From: Candidatus Poribacteria bacterium | GTDB lineage: Bacteria > Poribacteria > WGA-4E > WGA-3G | NCBI GenBank assembly: GCA_028824685.1 | Contig: JAPPCZ010000105.1 | Span: 84,091-148,090, forward strand | DNA length: 64,000 nucleotides | Direction: 5' to 3' | Shown here: positions 34,720 through 43,890 of the stretch, in pieces | How the letters are laid out: every line of letters begins with the position of its first letter | How positions within the stretch are numbered: position 1 is the stretch's first letter | The notes under the pieces: model-generated | What the model saw: the letters and a program-made list of their open reading frames with translations, nothing else | The model's database searches: none | What the model was told of the DNA's origin: nothing | Translations under genes and position numbers: made by a program

Positions 34720-35556
34720 ATGAAAACCAACAATCAAGAGGATCTCCGCGTTAAGGAACTTGATACGACTAAAATGCCTGGGCACTGGCTTTTGGCTCGA
34801 TTGGGGAAGCGTGTTCTGCGACCCGGTGGAAGAGAACTGACTCAACAGATGTTGGATGAGTTGAACATCCAATCTGCAGATGATGTGGTAGAGTTTGCTC
34901 CAGGTTTAGGCTTTACGGCACAACTCGCTTTGAACCAAAACCCCGCTTCCTATAATGCTATTGAACGCGACGAAGCCGCTGCCAGTGTGGTACGCCGTTA
35001 CTTGACGGGAAGCGATCAGACATGTTTGATTGGACGTGCAGAAGAGACCGGACTTCCAGACGCAACAGCAACTGTAGTCTATGGTGAAGCCATGTTGACA
35101 ATGCAAACACCAGGTAAGAAGCAGCAGATTGTGCAAGAAGCATCTCGATTGATAAAAGCTGAAGGGCGTTATGGGATTCATGAACTCTGTCTTGTCCCCG
35201 ATGATCTTGATGCAGACACTAAACAAGAAATCCAGAAGGCACTTACGGATGCTATACATGTTGGGGCACGTCCACTTACCGTTTCTGAATGGCGGACTCT
35301 GTTAGAAGTTGAAGGATTTTCTATCCAGACTGAAGCAACCGCTCCAATGCATCTGCTGGAAGTTGATCGTCTGATTCAAGATGAAGGCACTTGGGGAGCG
35401 CTCCGCTTTGCGTGGAACGTCCTGCGCAACAGTGAAGCCAGACACCGAGTGAAAACGATGCGAAAGGTATTTCGAACTTATGAGGATAATCTTGCTGCCA
35501 TCATGTTAGTTGGCGTAAAGCAAGATTTTGTGGATAACCTTTCCGCTGAAAACTAA
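34720..35556 (+). CDS. Class I SAM-dependent methyltransferase
   Basis: A 278-residue cytoplasmic methyltransferase. Motif I is VVEFAPGLGFTAQLAL (about residue 47), followed by the acidic end of beta-2 (YNAIERDEAAASVV) and motif IV/V region (LPDATATVVYGEAMLTMQTP). The substrate is not deducible. It follows the Fur-like palindrome and precedes a nitroreductase by 58 bases, so it may belong to the iron regulon, for example in chelator or tetrapyrrole modification; that is inference. Confidence 0.75.
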   Translation: MKTNNQEDLRVKELDTTKMPGHWLLARLGKRVLRPGGRELTQQMLDELNIQSADDVVEFAPGLGFTAQLALNQNPASYNAIERDEAAASVVRRYLTGSDQTCLIGRAEETGLPDATATVVYGEAMLTMQTPGKKQQIVQEASRLIKAEGRYGIHELCLVPDDLDADTKQEIQKALTDAIHVGARPLTVSEWRTLLEVEGFSIQTEATAPMHLLEVDRLIQDEGTWGALRFAWNVLRNSEARHRVKTMRKVFRTYEDNLAAIMLVGVKQDFVDNLSAEN

Positions 35557-35614
35557 TAATCTATTCAGTTTGGCAATTGTGCCAGAAAATTAATATCCTT
35601 AAAAGGAGAAAATA

Positions 35615-36235
35615 ATGACACAGATTAACGTTAGCAACAACGGAAAACTGTCTGTAATGGAAGCGATTCAATCGCGCCGGACAATTTTTAAATTTAAGCC
35701 TGATCCCATACCCAAGGACACTCTTGAAGACCTTCTTTTTGCTGGTATTTGGGCACCAAATCATCACCGGACCGAGCCGTGGCGGTTCACCGTCATTGGT
35801 GAAGACACAAAATTGAAACTCGCGGAACGATACCGTGAATTACAGACTGAGAAAGTAGCATCCAAGTTTGATAAGAAAACAAGATTGACAGAATTTAACC
35901 TTGTTGAAATAGGTGAACGCGGATATCAGAAATTCATGTCTAAGCCGACAATTGTTGCAGTTTCCTGTATTCAAGATGGAAGTGAACAACGTCAACGAGA
36001 AGATTACGCTTCAGCATGCTGTGCTATGCTCAATATTCAACTTGCTGGATGGGAACAAGGTATCGGCATGCAATGGAGTACTGGGAAGATTACGATGGAG
36101 AAACCCACTTACGACCTGCTCGGAATCAATGCCGAAAATGAGTATATTATAGGTTTCTACTACATGGGTTATCCAGAGGAAATTCCGTCACCCAAGCGGA
36201 AACCGTTAAATCAGGTGCTCCGATGGATTGACTGA
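35615..36235 (+). CDS. Nitroreductase-family flavoprotein
   Basis: A 206-residue FMN oxidoreductase of the nitroreductase fold: MEAIQSRRTIFKFKPDPIPK (FMN phosphate-binding Arg-Arg), APNHHRTEPWRFTVIG, YASACCAMLNIQLAGWEQGI and GFYYMGYP. Family members reduce quinones, nitro compounds, or participate in cofactor chemistry. AAAAGGAG ribosome site. It probably shares the transcript of the methyltransferase gene. Confidence 0.85.
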   Translation: MTQINVSNNGKLSVMEAIQSRRTIFKFKPDPIPKDTLEDLLFAGIWAPNHHRTEPWRFTVIGEDTKLKLAERYRELQTEKVASKFDKKTRLTEFNLVEIGERGYQKFMSKPTIVAVSCIQDGSEQRQREDYASACCAMLNIQLAGWEQGIGMQWSTGKITMEKPTYDLLGINAENEYIIGFYYMGYPEEIPSPKRKPLNQVLRWID

Positions 36236-36301
36236 ACCGATCACTTGAAAAATAGAACTTCTACTGGGTTGGAGGAATTGCGACAGGGTTTCTTTAATAT
36301 C

Positions 36302-36530
36302 TTATACCATTTCTAATTGACAAAGTATCATTCCGATTTTTGAGTATTTTTGTAGGAGCGACCTCGAATCAACGCCAAATGCGCCAAATCAACGGTATGA
36401 ATGCCATTTAGGCATTCCCCGTATGGCATTTGTCGGGTCGCGCCGGGAGGTCGCTCCTATAGAAGAGAGTGTTGTATTCGGACAACTGATTTATGAAATA
36501 ATGTAATATCATTATTTAGAAATGGTATTA
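36302..36530. mobile_element. MITE-like element with TACCATTTCTAA ends carrying an inverted GTAG pair
   Basis: 229 bp bounded by TTATACCATTTCTAA (36302-36316) and its inverted partner TTAGAAATGGTATTA (36516-36530), 14 of 15 matching, with TA at the outer ends. Inside, GTAGGAGCGACCTCGA (36352) faces GGGAGGTCGCTCCTAT (ending 36460). The right part has a perfect 8-bp dyad AAATAATG/CATTATTT (36496-36517). No transposase. Confidence 0.6.
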
Positions 36531-36574
36531 GATGGCAATGTTGTTCAAAAGAGGTGCGTTTAACTAATTTTATT

Positions 36575-36593
36575 GATAATGAGTTTCATTTAC
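36575..36593. promoter_or_regulatory. Fur-box-like site upstream of the DUF5916 gene
   Basis: GATAATGAGTTTCATTTAC, a weaker match to the GATAATGAGACTCATTATC core seen repeatedly in this island; 44 bases before the ATG at 36637. Confidence 0.5.
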
Positions 36594-36636
36594 ACACAGA
36601 ACAATTTCCGAATTTCTAATAATAAGGAGTTCCACT

Positions 36637-39156
36637 ATGTTTCTGGCGAATTTGAAAAAAGAAAGGAATTTGACTACAAAATGTGATACTAACTTTCGAA
36701 ACTTATGGATATTAATTACGATTTTTTTAATCTTTTGCGTTCCAAACAGTGTGTTTGCTGAAGACGAAGACAAAGCAGCGCACAGAACGGCAACCGCTAT
36801 ACGAATTACTGGTGCAACGCCACAAGTGGATGGCGTTTTGGACGATGAGATTTGGAAAAATGCACCTCTCCATGAAGGCTTTCGCCAACGCGAACCGGAT
36901 GAAGCAAAACCTGTGACCGAACGCACAACGTTCCAAATCGCTTACGATGATGAAGCACTCTATTTTGCGGTGATGTGCTATGACAGTGAACCTGACAAAA
37001 TTGTCTCCCGATTGGTTAGGCGAGACACAGATATTGAGGCGGATAGGGTCACCATTAGTCTTGCCCCGCATCAAAACCGGCAGCGCGGTTTTTGGTTTAC
37101 TGTCTATGCCTCTGGGTCTGTCACGGACGGTACTGTTACTGACGAATATAACCCTCCGTTTAACGATACGTGGGACGGTGTATGGGACGTGAAACCCCAA
37201 ATTCACGACAAAGGTTGGGCAATCGAGTATAAAATCCCATTTCATATATTACGTTTTTCTCCAAAAGATGAATATACTTGGGGATTACAAGTTGAGCGAT
37301 ATATCAGTCGCAAAAAAGAGATGGGGCACTGGCGGTTGGTTAAACTCGATGCCCCGAGTTGGGTGATTCGCTTTGGGGACCTCACCGGCATCAAGAATAT
37401 CCATCCCTCCCGCCATCTTGAGATTGTTCCTTACGCCATGGGACGCACGCGGTTCGACGATGGCACTGACTTGTGGGGCAATATCGGCACCGATGTGCGA
37501 TATGGGATTACTTCTGGAATTACACTCGACGCAACAGTTAATCCTGATTTTGGACAGGTGGAAGCCGATCCAGCGACGTTAAATCTTTCTGCTTATGAGG
37601 AGTATTTTAGTGAACGCCGCCCCTTCTTTGTTAAAGATTCGACTGCTTTTGACCATTCGGATTATCTCTTCTTTTATTCGCGTCGTATTGGGCGAAGGCC
37701 GAGACATTTCGGTTTGCCTCCCGATGCTATTGAACTGAGTCGTCCGGAAGCGACAACGATTCTTGGTGCGGCTAAGATTGTGGGCAGAACGGAAGGTGGT
37801 ACCTCCTTCGGTATTATGGAGGCAGTCACATCCCCAGAATATGCAGAGATTGAACAGATTGTTGATGGAAAGAAAATTCAAAGCGATCACCTCATTGAAC
37901 CCCTAACCAATTACTTTGTAGGTAGATTCAAACAAAGTGTCTTAGAAGGGAACTCAACCATTGGATTGATGACAACTACTGTGAATAGATTGGATTCCAA
38001 CGCAGCGTATGCCGGTGGTCTGGATTGGGATTTGAGGTTTGCCGATGATATGTACCAGATAACGGGTGCCCTTGCGGGAAGTCAGTCAGGGAAATTAGAT
38101 GCGCGCAAGTCGGGGTATATTGCACTCCTTGAACTTGACAGACGGGGCGGATGGTTGAGAGGCGAAACATATCTGGAAGCGATATCATCTGACTTTGATA
38201 TAAACGATGTCGGTATCAGTTGGGCTACTGATAGATTGCAGTGGAGATATTACTTCGGAGCGTACAAAGAGAAGCCTTTTAGTATCTTCAGAAGTGTCGC
38301 TTTTGGGGTCAATGGACGGTACCGTTGGAACTACGATGGTGTCAGCATCCATCCTTATGCTGGTTTATGGACAAATGTTCGCTTCAAGAACTATTGGGAC
38401 TTTAGGCTCTCAAATGCATATAGTTTTGAATCGTTTAATGATGACGATGTCCGACGTGGCGGTGTCTTGCTTAAGAAGCCGGCAGACTGGTGGTGGTCTT
38501 TTAGAATCTCAACCGATAGCCGGAAAAGGATTCAGATGCGGCTAAATCCGAGTTGGTGGAGAACACCAATCAATGATGGGGGAGTGGAAAGAGAAAGATA
38601 CGGTGTGGATGTGGATCTCCTGATCCGCATCCGTCTTGCCCCCAATATTGAGTTTACGATAGGTCCAAGTTATGGCAGGCTGAATGAGTATGCACAATGG
38701 GTAGACTTGATAGAAGAGAAGGTCAATGGACAGATAAAAAAACACTATGTCTATGGCGAGTTAAAAAGGCAAACGCTTGACTTCACCACACGCGCTGACA
38801 TAAGTTTTACACCGACTCTGAGTCTGCAGCTCTACCTGCAACCCTTCTTGACGGTCGGTGAATATACCAACTATAAGGAACTCGTTGCACCGAAGACCTA
38901 TCAGTTCAAGCCGTATCCTTATAAAAGAAACAGGGACTTCCACTGGCGGTCTTTGCGAGGCAACACCGTTCTCCGTTGGGAGTTCCAACCTGGCAGCACG
39001 CTGTTTTTGGTTTGGACGCAATCGCGAGAAGCTGACTTAACATCAGACAGCGAAAATGACTTTGAGTTTCGTCCATTGCAGAGTTTAGGGAACAGTTTCA
39101 CGGATGAAGGGGAAAACATCTTTCTGGTGAAATGCCGATATTGGTTCGGTATGTAA
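36637..39156 (+). CDS. DUF5916 protein: CBM9-like domain plus outer-membrane beta-barrel
   Basis: An 839-residue exported protein with a hydrophobic leader (LWILITIFLIFCVPNSVFAE). Residues 50-240 form a family-9-like carbohydrate-binding sandwich (PQVDGVLDDEIWKNAPLHEG, YDDEALYFAVMCYDSEPDK, GWAIEYKIPFHILRF). The remainder has the DUF5916 landmarks, NPDFGQVEADPATLNLSAYE and ERRPFFVKDS, then alternating beta strands to a terminal KCRYWFGM, as in outer-membrane barrels. The function of the family is unknown; a surface glycan or haem-protein binding role is inference from the Fur-like site. Confidence 0.82.
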   Translation: MFLANLKKERNLTTKCDTNFRNLWILITIFLIFCVPNSVFAEDEDKAAHRTATAIRITGATPQVDGVLDDEIWKNAPLHEGFRQREPDEAKPVTERTTFQIAYDDEALYFAVMCYDSEPDKIVSRLVRRDTDIEADRVTISLAPHQNRQRGFWFTVYASGSVTDGTVTDEYNPPFNDTWDGVWDVKPQIHDKGWAIEYKIPFHILRFSPKDEYTWGLQVERYISRKKEMGHWRLVKLDAPSWVIRFGDLTGIKNIHPSRHLEIVPYAMGRTRFDDGTDLWGNIGTDVRYGITSGITLDATVNPDFGQVEADPATLNLSAYEEYFSERRPFFVKDSTAFDHSDYLFFYSRRIGRRPRHFGLPPDAIELSRPEATTILGAAKIVGRTEGGTSFGIMEAVTSPEYAEIEQIVDGKKIQSDHLIEPLTNYFVGRFKQSVLEGNSTIGLMTTTVNRLDSNAAYAGGLDWDLRFADDMYQITGALAGSQSGKLDARKSGYIALLELDRRGGWLRGETYLEAISSDFDINDVGISWATDRLQWRYYFGAYKEKPFSIFRSVAFGVNGRYRWNYDGVSIHPYAGLWTNVRFKNYWDFRLSNAYSFESFNDDDVRRGGVLLKKPADWWWSFRISTDSRKRIQMRLNPSWWRTPINDGGVERERYGVDVDLLIRIRLAPNIEFTIGPSYGRLNEYAQWVDLIEEKVNGQIKKHYVYGELKRQTLDFTTRADISFTPTLSLQLYLQPFLTVGEYTNYKELVAPKTYQFKPYPYKRNRDFHWRSLRGNTVLRWEFQPGSTLFLVWTQSREADLTSDSENDFEFRPLQSLGNSFTDEGENIFLVKCRYWFGM

Positions 39157-39251
39157 CCCGTAGTTTTGCCACATTCATGTTAGTAGAAACGCCATGGTTT
39201 CAGTAACGTCATCGAATTTCTTAGAAAATTTGACATTTTCTTCAGATTTTC

Positions 39252-39280
39252 TTGACATTTCTGAAAATTCCAAGTATAAT
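39252..39280 (+). promoter_or_regulatory. Perfect consensus promoter, iron-island leader 2
   Basis: TTGACA at 39252-39257, 17-base spacer, TATAAT at 39275-39280. Spacer TTTCTGAAAATTCCAAG is close to that at 34194-34210. Confidence 0.75.
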
Positions 39281-39338
39281 TAACAAAAATCGTGTGATAA
39301 AAATAAATTGTCGCGACTTTTACATTGGTGTAATATAG

Positions 39339-39357
39339 GATAATGAGATTCGTTATC
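39339..39357. promoter_or_regulatory. Fur-box-like site in leader 2
   Basis: GATAATGAGATTCGTTATC: inverted GATAAYGA halves around a short centre, 58 bases after the -10 element at 39275-39280. Confidence 0.65.
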
Positions 39358-39406
39358 AATTTTTAACATTGGTCTCAAATTATCCGAAACCTGATTTAAC
39401 CAACAC

Positions 39407-39441
39407 CCTAATATGATATTGAGTCTCAATATCATATTAGG
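39407..39441. promoter_or_regulatory. 35-bp perfect palindrome in front of the porin gene
   Basis: CCTAATATGATATTGAG (39407-39423), a single central T, then its exact complement (39425-39441). The core GATATTGAGTCTCAATATC is a variant of the Fur-like core nearby. Only 14 bases separate it from the ATG, so it may also mask the ribosome site as an RNA hairpin. Confidence 0.65.
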
Positions 39442-39455
39442 TACATTTTAAATTT

Positions 39456-40670
39456 ATGAAGAAATTTTTGATTTATCCAACAATTCTGGGAATATTAATT
39501 TTGCTTAGTATTAGTGCTGTTGCTGATACCAACCCATTTTCGGTTTCTGGATACGGTATAATCAACTACGCAAACTTTGATTGGGAAATTGACCCAAATA
39601 GACGGGCAGCAATTGATGTAGAACGTTTTGTTGTCGCACCGAAATACCAGATCAACGATACTATCCGGCTTGAAGCGGAAATAGAATTTGAACACGGTGG
39701 TACCGGTAGCACGATGGAATTTGATAAATTTGAAGAGTTCGGTGAATTCGAGATGGAAATAGAAAAAGGTGGTGAAGTCATTGTAGAAAAACTCGCTGCT
39801 GTTTTTTCAATACAACCCGAACTCAACTTCCGTGTTGGACATATCATCGTGCCAGTCGGTCTTGTCGTGAAACGGCATCGTCCACAACACTACTTTACGA
39901 CAACCCGTCCTGAAGCAGAAGCACATATTATCCCAACTATTTGGCACGAAACTGGTGTTGAACTATTCGGTGCGCTTGGTTCCCTGAAATATCAGGTGCA
40001 AATTATTAACGGCTTAGATTCAACGGGATTTAGTTCGCGACATTGGATAGTTCGCGGACATCAGCTACGGTTTGAGACAGTGAATGCTGAGGCACCCGCT
40101 TTTGTCGGACGACTTGATTATGTGTTTGATGAGAACGCAACCGTCGGCATCTCTGGTTATTTTGGAGACACCGCGGCAAACCGACCGAAACCTGACGTAG
40201 ATTTTGATGCTTATGTCGGTATTGCGAGTCTTCACGGATTTTACGAGATGCATGCAGTGAAAGTGCGAGGATTGTTCCTTTGGGGAACACTTCAAAATGC
40301 CCATAAGTTGTCTAAAGTAAATCGGTCCATCTCCAATAATCTGAATGTGAAACGAACACCGATTGGCAGTTCGGCAATCGGTTGGTACATTGAAGCGGGC
40401 TACGATGTGCTATCATTTTTCAGAAAAGCAGAAGCATCCTCACATGTATTGGATGTATTTGCACGTTACGATTATTACGATACGATGGCAAGTGTTGAAG
40501 GTTTAATCTTTGATAATCCTCGGTGGGAAAGAACCACGTGGACTTTCGGTGTTAACTACCACGTCCACCCGAAATTGGTTTTCAAGAGCCACTATTCATT
40601 ACGGAAGTTAGCTCAAAAAGATTTAAACAAGGAAAATACCTTTGCAGTTGGCCTCGGTTTTCAATATTAA
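39456..40670 (+). CDS. Outer-membrane porin-like beta-barrel protein
   Basis: A 404-residue exported protein (MKKFLIYPTILGILILLSIS, cleaved near AVA-DT). It begins FSVSGYGIINYANFDWE and shows alternating beta strands throughout, ending FAVGLGFQY with the terminal aromatic typical of barrel insertion. Similar to phosphate-selective or OprO-type porins by pattern. The family often opens iron or haem islands as a general pore. Two Fur-like dyads lie upstream. Confidence 0.72.
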   Translation: MKKFLIYPTILGILILLSISAVADTNPFSVSGYGIINYANFDWEIDPNRRAAIDVERFVVAPKYQINDTIRLEAEIEFEHGGTGSTMEFDKFEEFGEFEMEIEKGGEVIVEKLAAVFSIQPELNFRVGHIIVPVGLVVKRHRPQHYFTTTRPEAEAHIIPTIWHETGVELFGALGSLKYQVQIINGLDSTGFSSRHWIVRGHQLRFETVNAEAPAFVGRLDYVFDENATVGISGYFGDTAANRPKPDVDFDAYVGIASLHGFYEMHAVKVRGLFLWGTLQNAHKLSKVNRSISNNLNVKRTPIGSSAIGWYIEAGYDVLSFFRKAEASSHVLDVFARYDYYDTMASVEGLIFDNPRWERTTWTFGVNYHVHPKLVFKSHYSLRKLAQKDLNKENTFAVGLGFQY

Positions 40671-40752
40671 TAAAATGCGATTTACGGAAATAAAAGCGCG
40701 GATTTAGTTTGAGGTATTTCTGAAGTAACCGCGCAATAAATTGGAGGATTTT

Positions 40753-41859
40753 ATGAAGTTTCATAAAGAAGTTGCTATAAAAAGTATTTGGACGCTGTTT
40801 TGTTGTCTACTACTTACGTTCACATTTATTATTGGATGTGGGGATGATGAGGACGACGACCAACCGGATCTTGCAGAGGAAGCTTATGATGCTGCGTCTA
40901 TGCTAAGCAATTTTGCTAACAATGTCGTTTTAGCAACTTATAGTGAATTGGACAGCAAAGCTGGTGATTTGTTGGCAGCTGTCAAGGCATTGGAAGCTGA
41001 TACGACGCAAGCGAATCTTGAAAAAGCACAACAAGCGTGGGTAGCAACTCGAACACCTTGGGAACAGAGCGAAGCATTCTTGTTCGGCCCCGTTGATACA
41101 CAAGGGCTTGACCCTGCTTTAGATAGCTGGCCGGTTGACCATGTAAACCTGCAATCTGTTTTAGATAGTAGTGATGACTTAACGGTAGATTATGTCGTTG
41201 GATTAGAAGATACACAAAAAGGTTTTCACACCATTGAGTTTCTGCTCTTCCGGGACGGTGATCAGCGCATGGCAGACGATATAACCGAACGTGAACTACA
41301 GTACCTCGTCTCAACGACAATGAATCTCAAAGACAGTACTTCTCAACTACGATTGGCGTGGGCATCAGAAGGTGAAAATTACAGCAATACTGTTGCGTCA
41401 GCTGGTGAGGGCAATGCTGTCTATCGGTCACAGAGTGCTGGGGTACAAGAAATGGTCAATGGTATGATTGTTATCGCTGATGAGGTGGCGAACGGTAAGA
41501 TAGCTGACCCTTATAACGAAAAGGATACAACCTTGGTTGAATCTCAGTTTAGTTTCAATTCCATCTCAGATTTCCAAGATAATATCAGAGGAATTCAGAA
41601 CGTTTACCTGGGGAAATACAAGACCGATGGACAAGGGTTAAACGAATTCGTGAATGGTAAGGATGCTGATTTAGATAGCCGATTCCAGTCAGAGATTCAG
41701 AACGCTATTGACACCATCGGCGCAATTCCGGATCCTTTCTGTGATTCAATTACTGGAAACCGTTCTGCTGTTCAGGCTGCTATTGATGCTGTCAGCACAG
41801 TTCAATTAACACTTGAACAAGATATATTACCACTTGTTACGGACAGTGATTTTAATTAG
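40753..41859 (+). CDS. Imelysin-like (peptidase M75 family) lipoprotein
   Basis: Start at ATG 40753 (GGAGGA at 40743-40748). Signal MKFHKEVAIKSIWTLFCCLL ends in a lipobox FIIGC, so it is a 368-residue periplasm-facing or surface lipoprotein. The imelysin fold is all-helical; its conserved G-x-H-x-x-E motif is GFHTIEFLLF (about residue 157). The YSELDSKAGDLLAAVKAL and WVATRTPWEQSEAFLFGPV segments match the family. Imelysins (IrpA, EfeO relatives) are iron-regulated binding proteins, not proven peptidases. Between the porin and di-haem cytochrome, it likely handles iron at the cell surface. Confidence 0.85.
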   Translation: MKFHKEVAIKSIWTLFCCLLLTFTFIIGCGDDEDDDQPDLAEEAYDAASMLSNFANNVVLATYSELDSKAGDLLAAVKALEADTTQANLEKAQQAWVATRTPWEQSEAFLFGPVDTQGLDPALDSWPVDHVNLQSVLDSSDDLTVDYVVGLEDTQKGFHTIEFLLFRDGDQRMADDITERELQYLVSTTMNLKDSTSQLRLAWASEGENYSNTVASAGEGNAVYRSQSAGVQEMVNGMIVIADEVANGKIADPYNEKDTTLVESQFSFNSISDFQDNIRGIQNVYLGKYKTDGQGLNEFVNGKDADLDSRFQSEIQNAIDTIGAIPDPFCDSITGNRSAVQAAIDAVSTVQLTLEQDILPLVTDSDFN

Positions 41860-42186
41860 CATTATGTAAGCGTGTTTTATCAACACACAAGACTATTTCG
41901 TTTTGTTGGGAGCAGTCATTGGCTGTTCCCACATAATTCTCAAGTATAATTTCTGTAACAATTTGCATCCACTTATAGTAGATTTTACAATTAACTTTAC
42001 ATTGTCATTCGATTCTTATAAAGCATCCCAACAGTTAAAAAATCGCGACCAGGAGGTCGCTCCTACAAGAAGATGCGCAATGAATTGCGCGACTACAAAC
42101 ACTGCAAATCAAAGAAAGTGTATAGGTGTTTCAGATTTTACTGTAAAAACCTATAATCAGAATTAGTTTGCAATTTTAGATAGAAT
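41860..42186. other. Intergenic region with hairpin and repeats
   Basis: A terminator-like stem TTGGGAGCAG/CTGTTCCCA lies near 41909-41934. From 41973 to 42156 there may be a MITE-like unit with TTATAG ends, weaker than those at 11302 and 57671, which encloses the GTAG elements at 42041-42096. Confidence 0.45.
42041..42096 (-). repeat. Two GTAG-type hairpins in tandem
   Basis: Minus strand reads GTAGGAGCGACCTCCTGGTC (from 42066 down) and GTAGTCGCGCAATTCATTGC (from 42096 down). The first shares its core with 26345-26370 and 36352-36461. Confidence 0.65.
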
Positions 42187-43590
42187 ATGAAGTATTTTCC
42201 CACAGTTCTTTCTCTTGCTCTGTTAGTATCTATCCTAATTGGGTGTAACTCTGAACAGCCGACAGATATTTTAAATTTCAATTCTCCTATAGATTCCACT
42301 GGTGCACTTTCTGGTGGAGACACAACTGTTTTTGACGCATCAAGCCATGCGTTCTCAACTCCTGTGCCCAATCTTTCCACAGCAGCCCTTGAAAAACACC
42401 TGGACGGTGATGTAGAATTTGAAGCAATTTTTGTCACCGCTCCTGCGGTGGTGAATCCTGGTTTAGGACCTATCTACAACAATGTCACGTGCATCAACTG
42501 TCATGCGCGTGATGGTCGCGGACATCCGCCAGGAGTTGATGAGAAATTTGTGTCCATGCTCTTTAGACTTAGTCTCCCGAATACAGAAAACGAGGAAGCG
42601 GGAAAATCCCCGATACCAGTTCCGGGCTACGGAACCCAGTTGAATAACAGGGCAATCTACGGTACACCTGCAGAAGGCACAGTAAAAATAGAGTATTCTG
42701 AGCAACCGTTAATAACAGAAGATGGAACGCGCGTGCATCTTCGCTATCCCAATTATACTATTACGGATGCCTATAAATCTTTACCCTATAATGTTGAATT
42801 ATCACCTCGCGTAGCACCTGTCGTGTTCGGACTCGGTTTATTAGAAGCAATTCCCGAAAAAACCATCTTAACTTATGCTGATGAGACTGATGCTAACGGA
42901 GATGGCATCTCTGGCAAACCTAATTATGTGTGGGACGTGGTTAAAAAGACTTACACGCTTGGTCGTTTTGGATGGAAAGCGAACCAACCTAACCTTCTTC
43001 AACAAGTTGCCTCCGCATATCATGATGATATGGGAGTGACTACCTCATTGTTCCCTTTAGAAAATTCAACAGGACAAACCCAACTCAAGGAAAACAGTGC
43101 GACACCTGAAGTGAGCGATGAAATATTAGATGTGGTAACGTTCTATGTGCAAACGTTGGCGGTACCTGCCCGACGAAATGTAGACGATCCACAAGTCATG
43201 CACGGTGAACAGTTATTTGCACAAGCACAATGTGCGAGTTGTCATATTCCAACGTTAAGAACCGGTGTTTTACCGGGTGTTCCCTCAGTCAGCAATCAAA
43301 CGATTCATCCATATACAGATATGTTGTTACACGACATGGGACCTGAGTTAGCGGACAATCGTCCTGATTTTCAGGCAAGTGGTAGTGAATGGCGGACACC
43401 ACCTTTATGGGGTATCGGTTTAGTGATAACAGTCAACGGTCATACCAATTTTCTCCACGATGGTAGGGCACGAGACTTAATGGAAGCGATCCTCTGGCAC
43501 GGTGGGGAATCGGAAAAATCACGACAAGCCGTTTTGGAAATGTCAAAAACTGAACGTGATGCACTTATCGCGTTTTTAGAGTCATTGTAA
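42187..43590 (+). CDS. Di-haem cytochrome c lipoprotein (COG3488 thiol-oxidoreductase-like)
   Basis: A 467-residue lipoprotein (MKYFPTVLSLALLVSILIGC lipobox) with two c-type haem sites, CINCHARDGRGHPPG (about 99) and CASCHIPTLRTG (about 352), plus Met or His candidates for axial ligands. The family resembles di-haem peroxidases but is annotated as putative thiol oxidoreductase. It is regularly found next to imelysin genes, as here, and may oxidise or reduce iron during uptake; that role is inference. It has a calcium-like loop DETDANGDGISGKPNYVWD. Confidence 0.88.
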   Translation: MKYFPTVLSLALLVSILIGCNSEQPTDILNFNSPIDSTGALSGGDTTVFDASSHAFSTPVPNLSTAALEKHLDGDVEFEAIFVTAPAVVNPGLGPIYNNVTCINCHARDGRGHPPGVDEKFVSMLFRLSLPNTENEEAGKSPIPVPGYGTQLNNRAIYGTPAEGTVKIEYSEQPLITEDGTRVHLRYPNYTITDAYKSLPYNVELSPRVAPVVFGLGLLEAIPEKTILTYADETDANGDGISGKPNYVWDVVKKTYTLGRFGWKANQPNLLQQVASAYHDDMGVTTSLFPLENSTGQTQLKENSATPEVSDEILDVVTFYVQTLAVPARRNVDDPQVMHGEQLFAQAQCASCHIPTLRTGVLPGVPSVSNQTIHPYTDMLLHDMGPELADNRPDFQASGSEWRTPPLWGIGLVITVNGHTNFLHDGRARDLMEAILWHGGESEKSRQAVLEMSKTERDALIAFLESL

Positions 43591-43617
43591 GAAATTGAAT
43601 AAATAAGGATTTAGAAG

Positions 43618-43872
43618 ATGAACTTAATGTTTACCACACTTAGAAAATTGTTGTTAATCCTGATTGTCGTTTTCGGTTTAACTTTGTGCGGTTGTGAAAG
43701 TGATCCTATTCTTTCACCTCAAGTTGAAGTTGAGGAGGAGGCTGGTGGGAGTTATGGTAACACTAATCTGTCGGTTAATACAACTGAGAACACACAAAAA
43801 ACAGTTAAAGATAAGAAAAACAGCAAAATTGTCAGCAACCGTAGTAAAGTTATCAATCCAAAACGCTTTTGA
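43618..43872 (+). CDS. Small lipoprotein
   Basis: An 84-residue product, MNLMFTTLRKLLLILIVVFG, with lipobox LTLCGC; the mature part is short, polar and unstructured (acidic EVEEEAGGS then Lys-rich). It lies between the di-haem cytochrome and the TonB receptor, 27 and 18 bases from each, so it is co-transcribed. No family is recognised. Confidence 0.6.
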   Translation: MNLMFTTLRKLLLILIVVFGLTLCGCESDPILSPQVEVEEEAGGSYGNTNLSVNTTENTQKTVKDKKNSKIVSNRSKVINPKRF

Positions 43873-43890
43873 AAATATAGGAAAGGATTC

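Noticed and set aside
39407..39441. Palindrome as a simple transcription terminator
   Set aside because: A+T-rich stem, no T-run, only 14 bases before a start codon, and core shared with other Fur-like sites.
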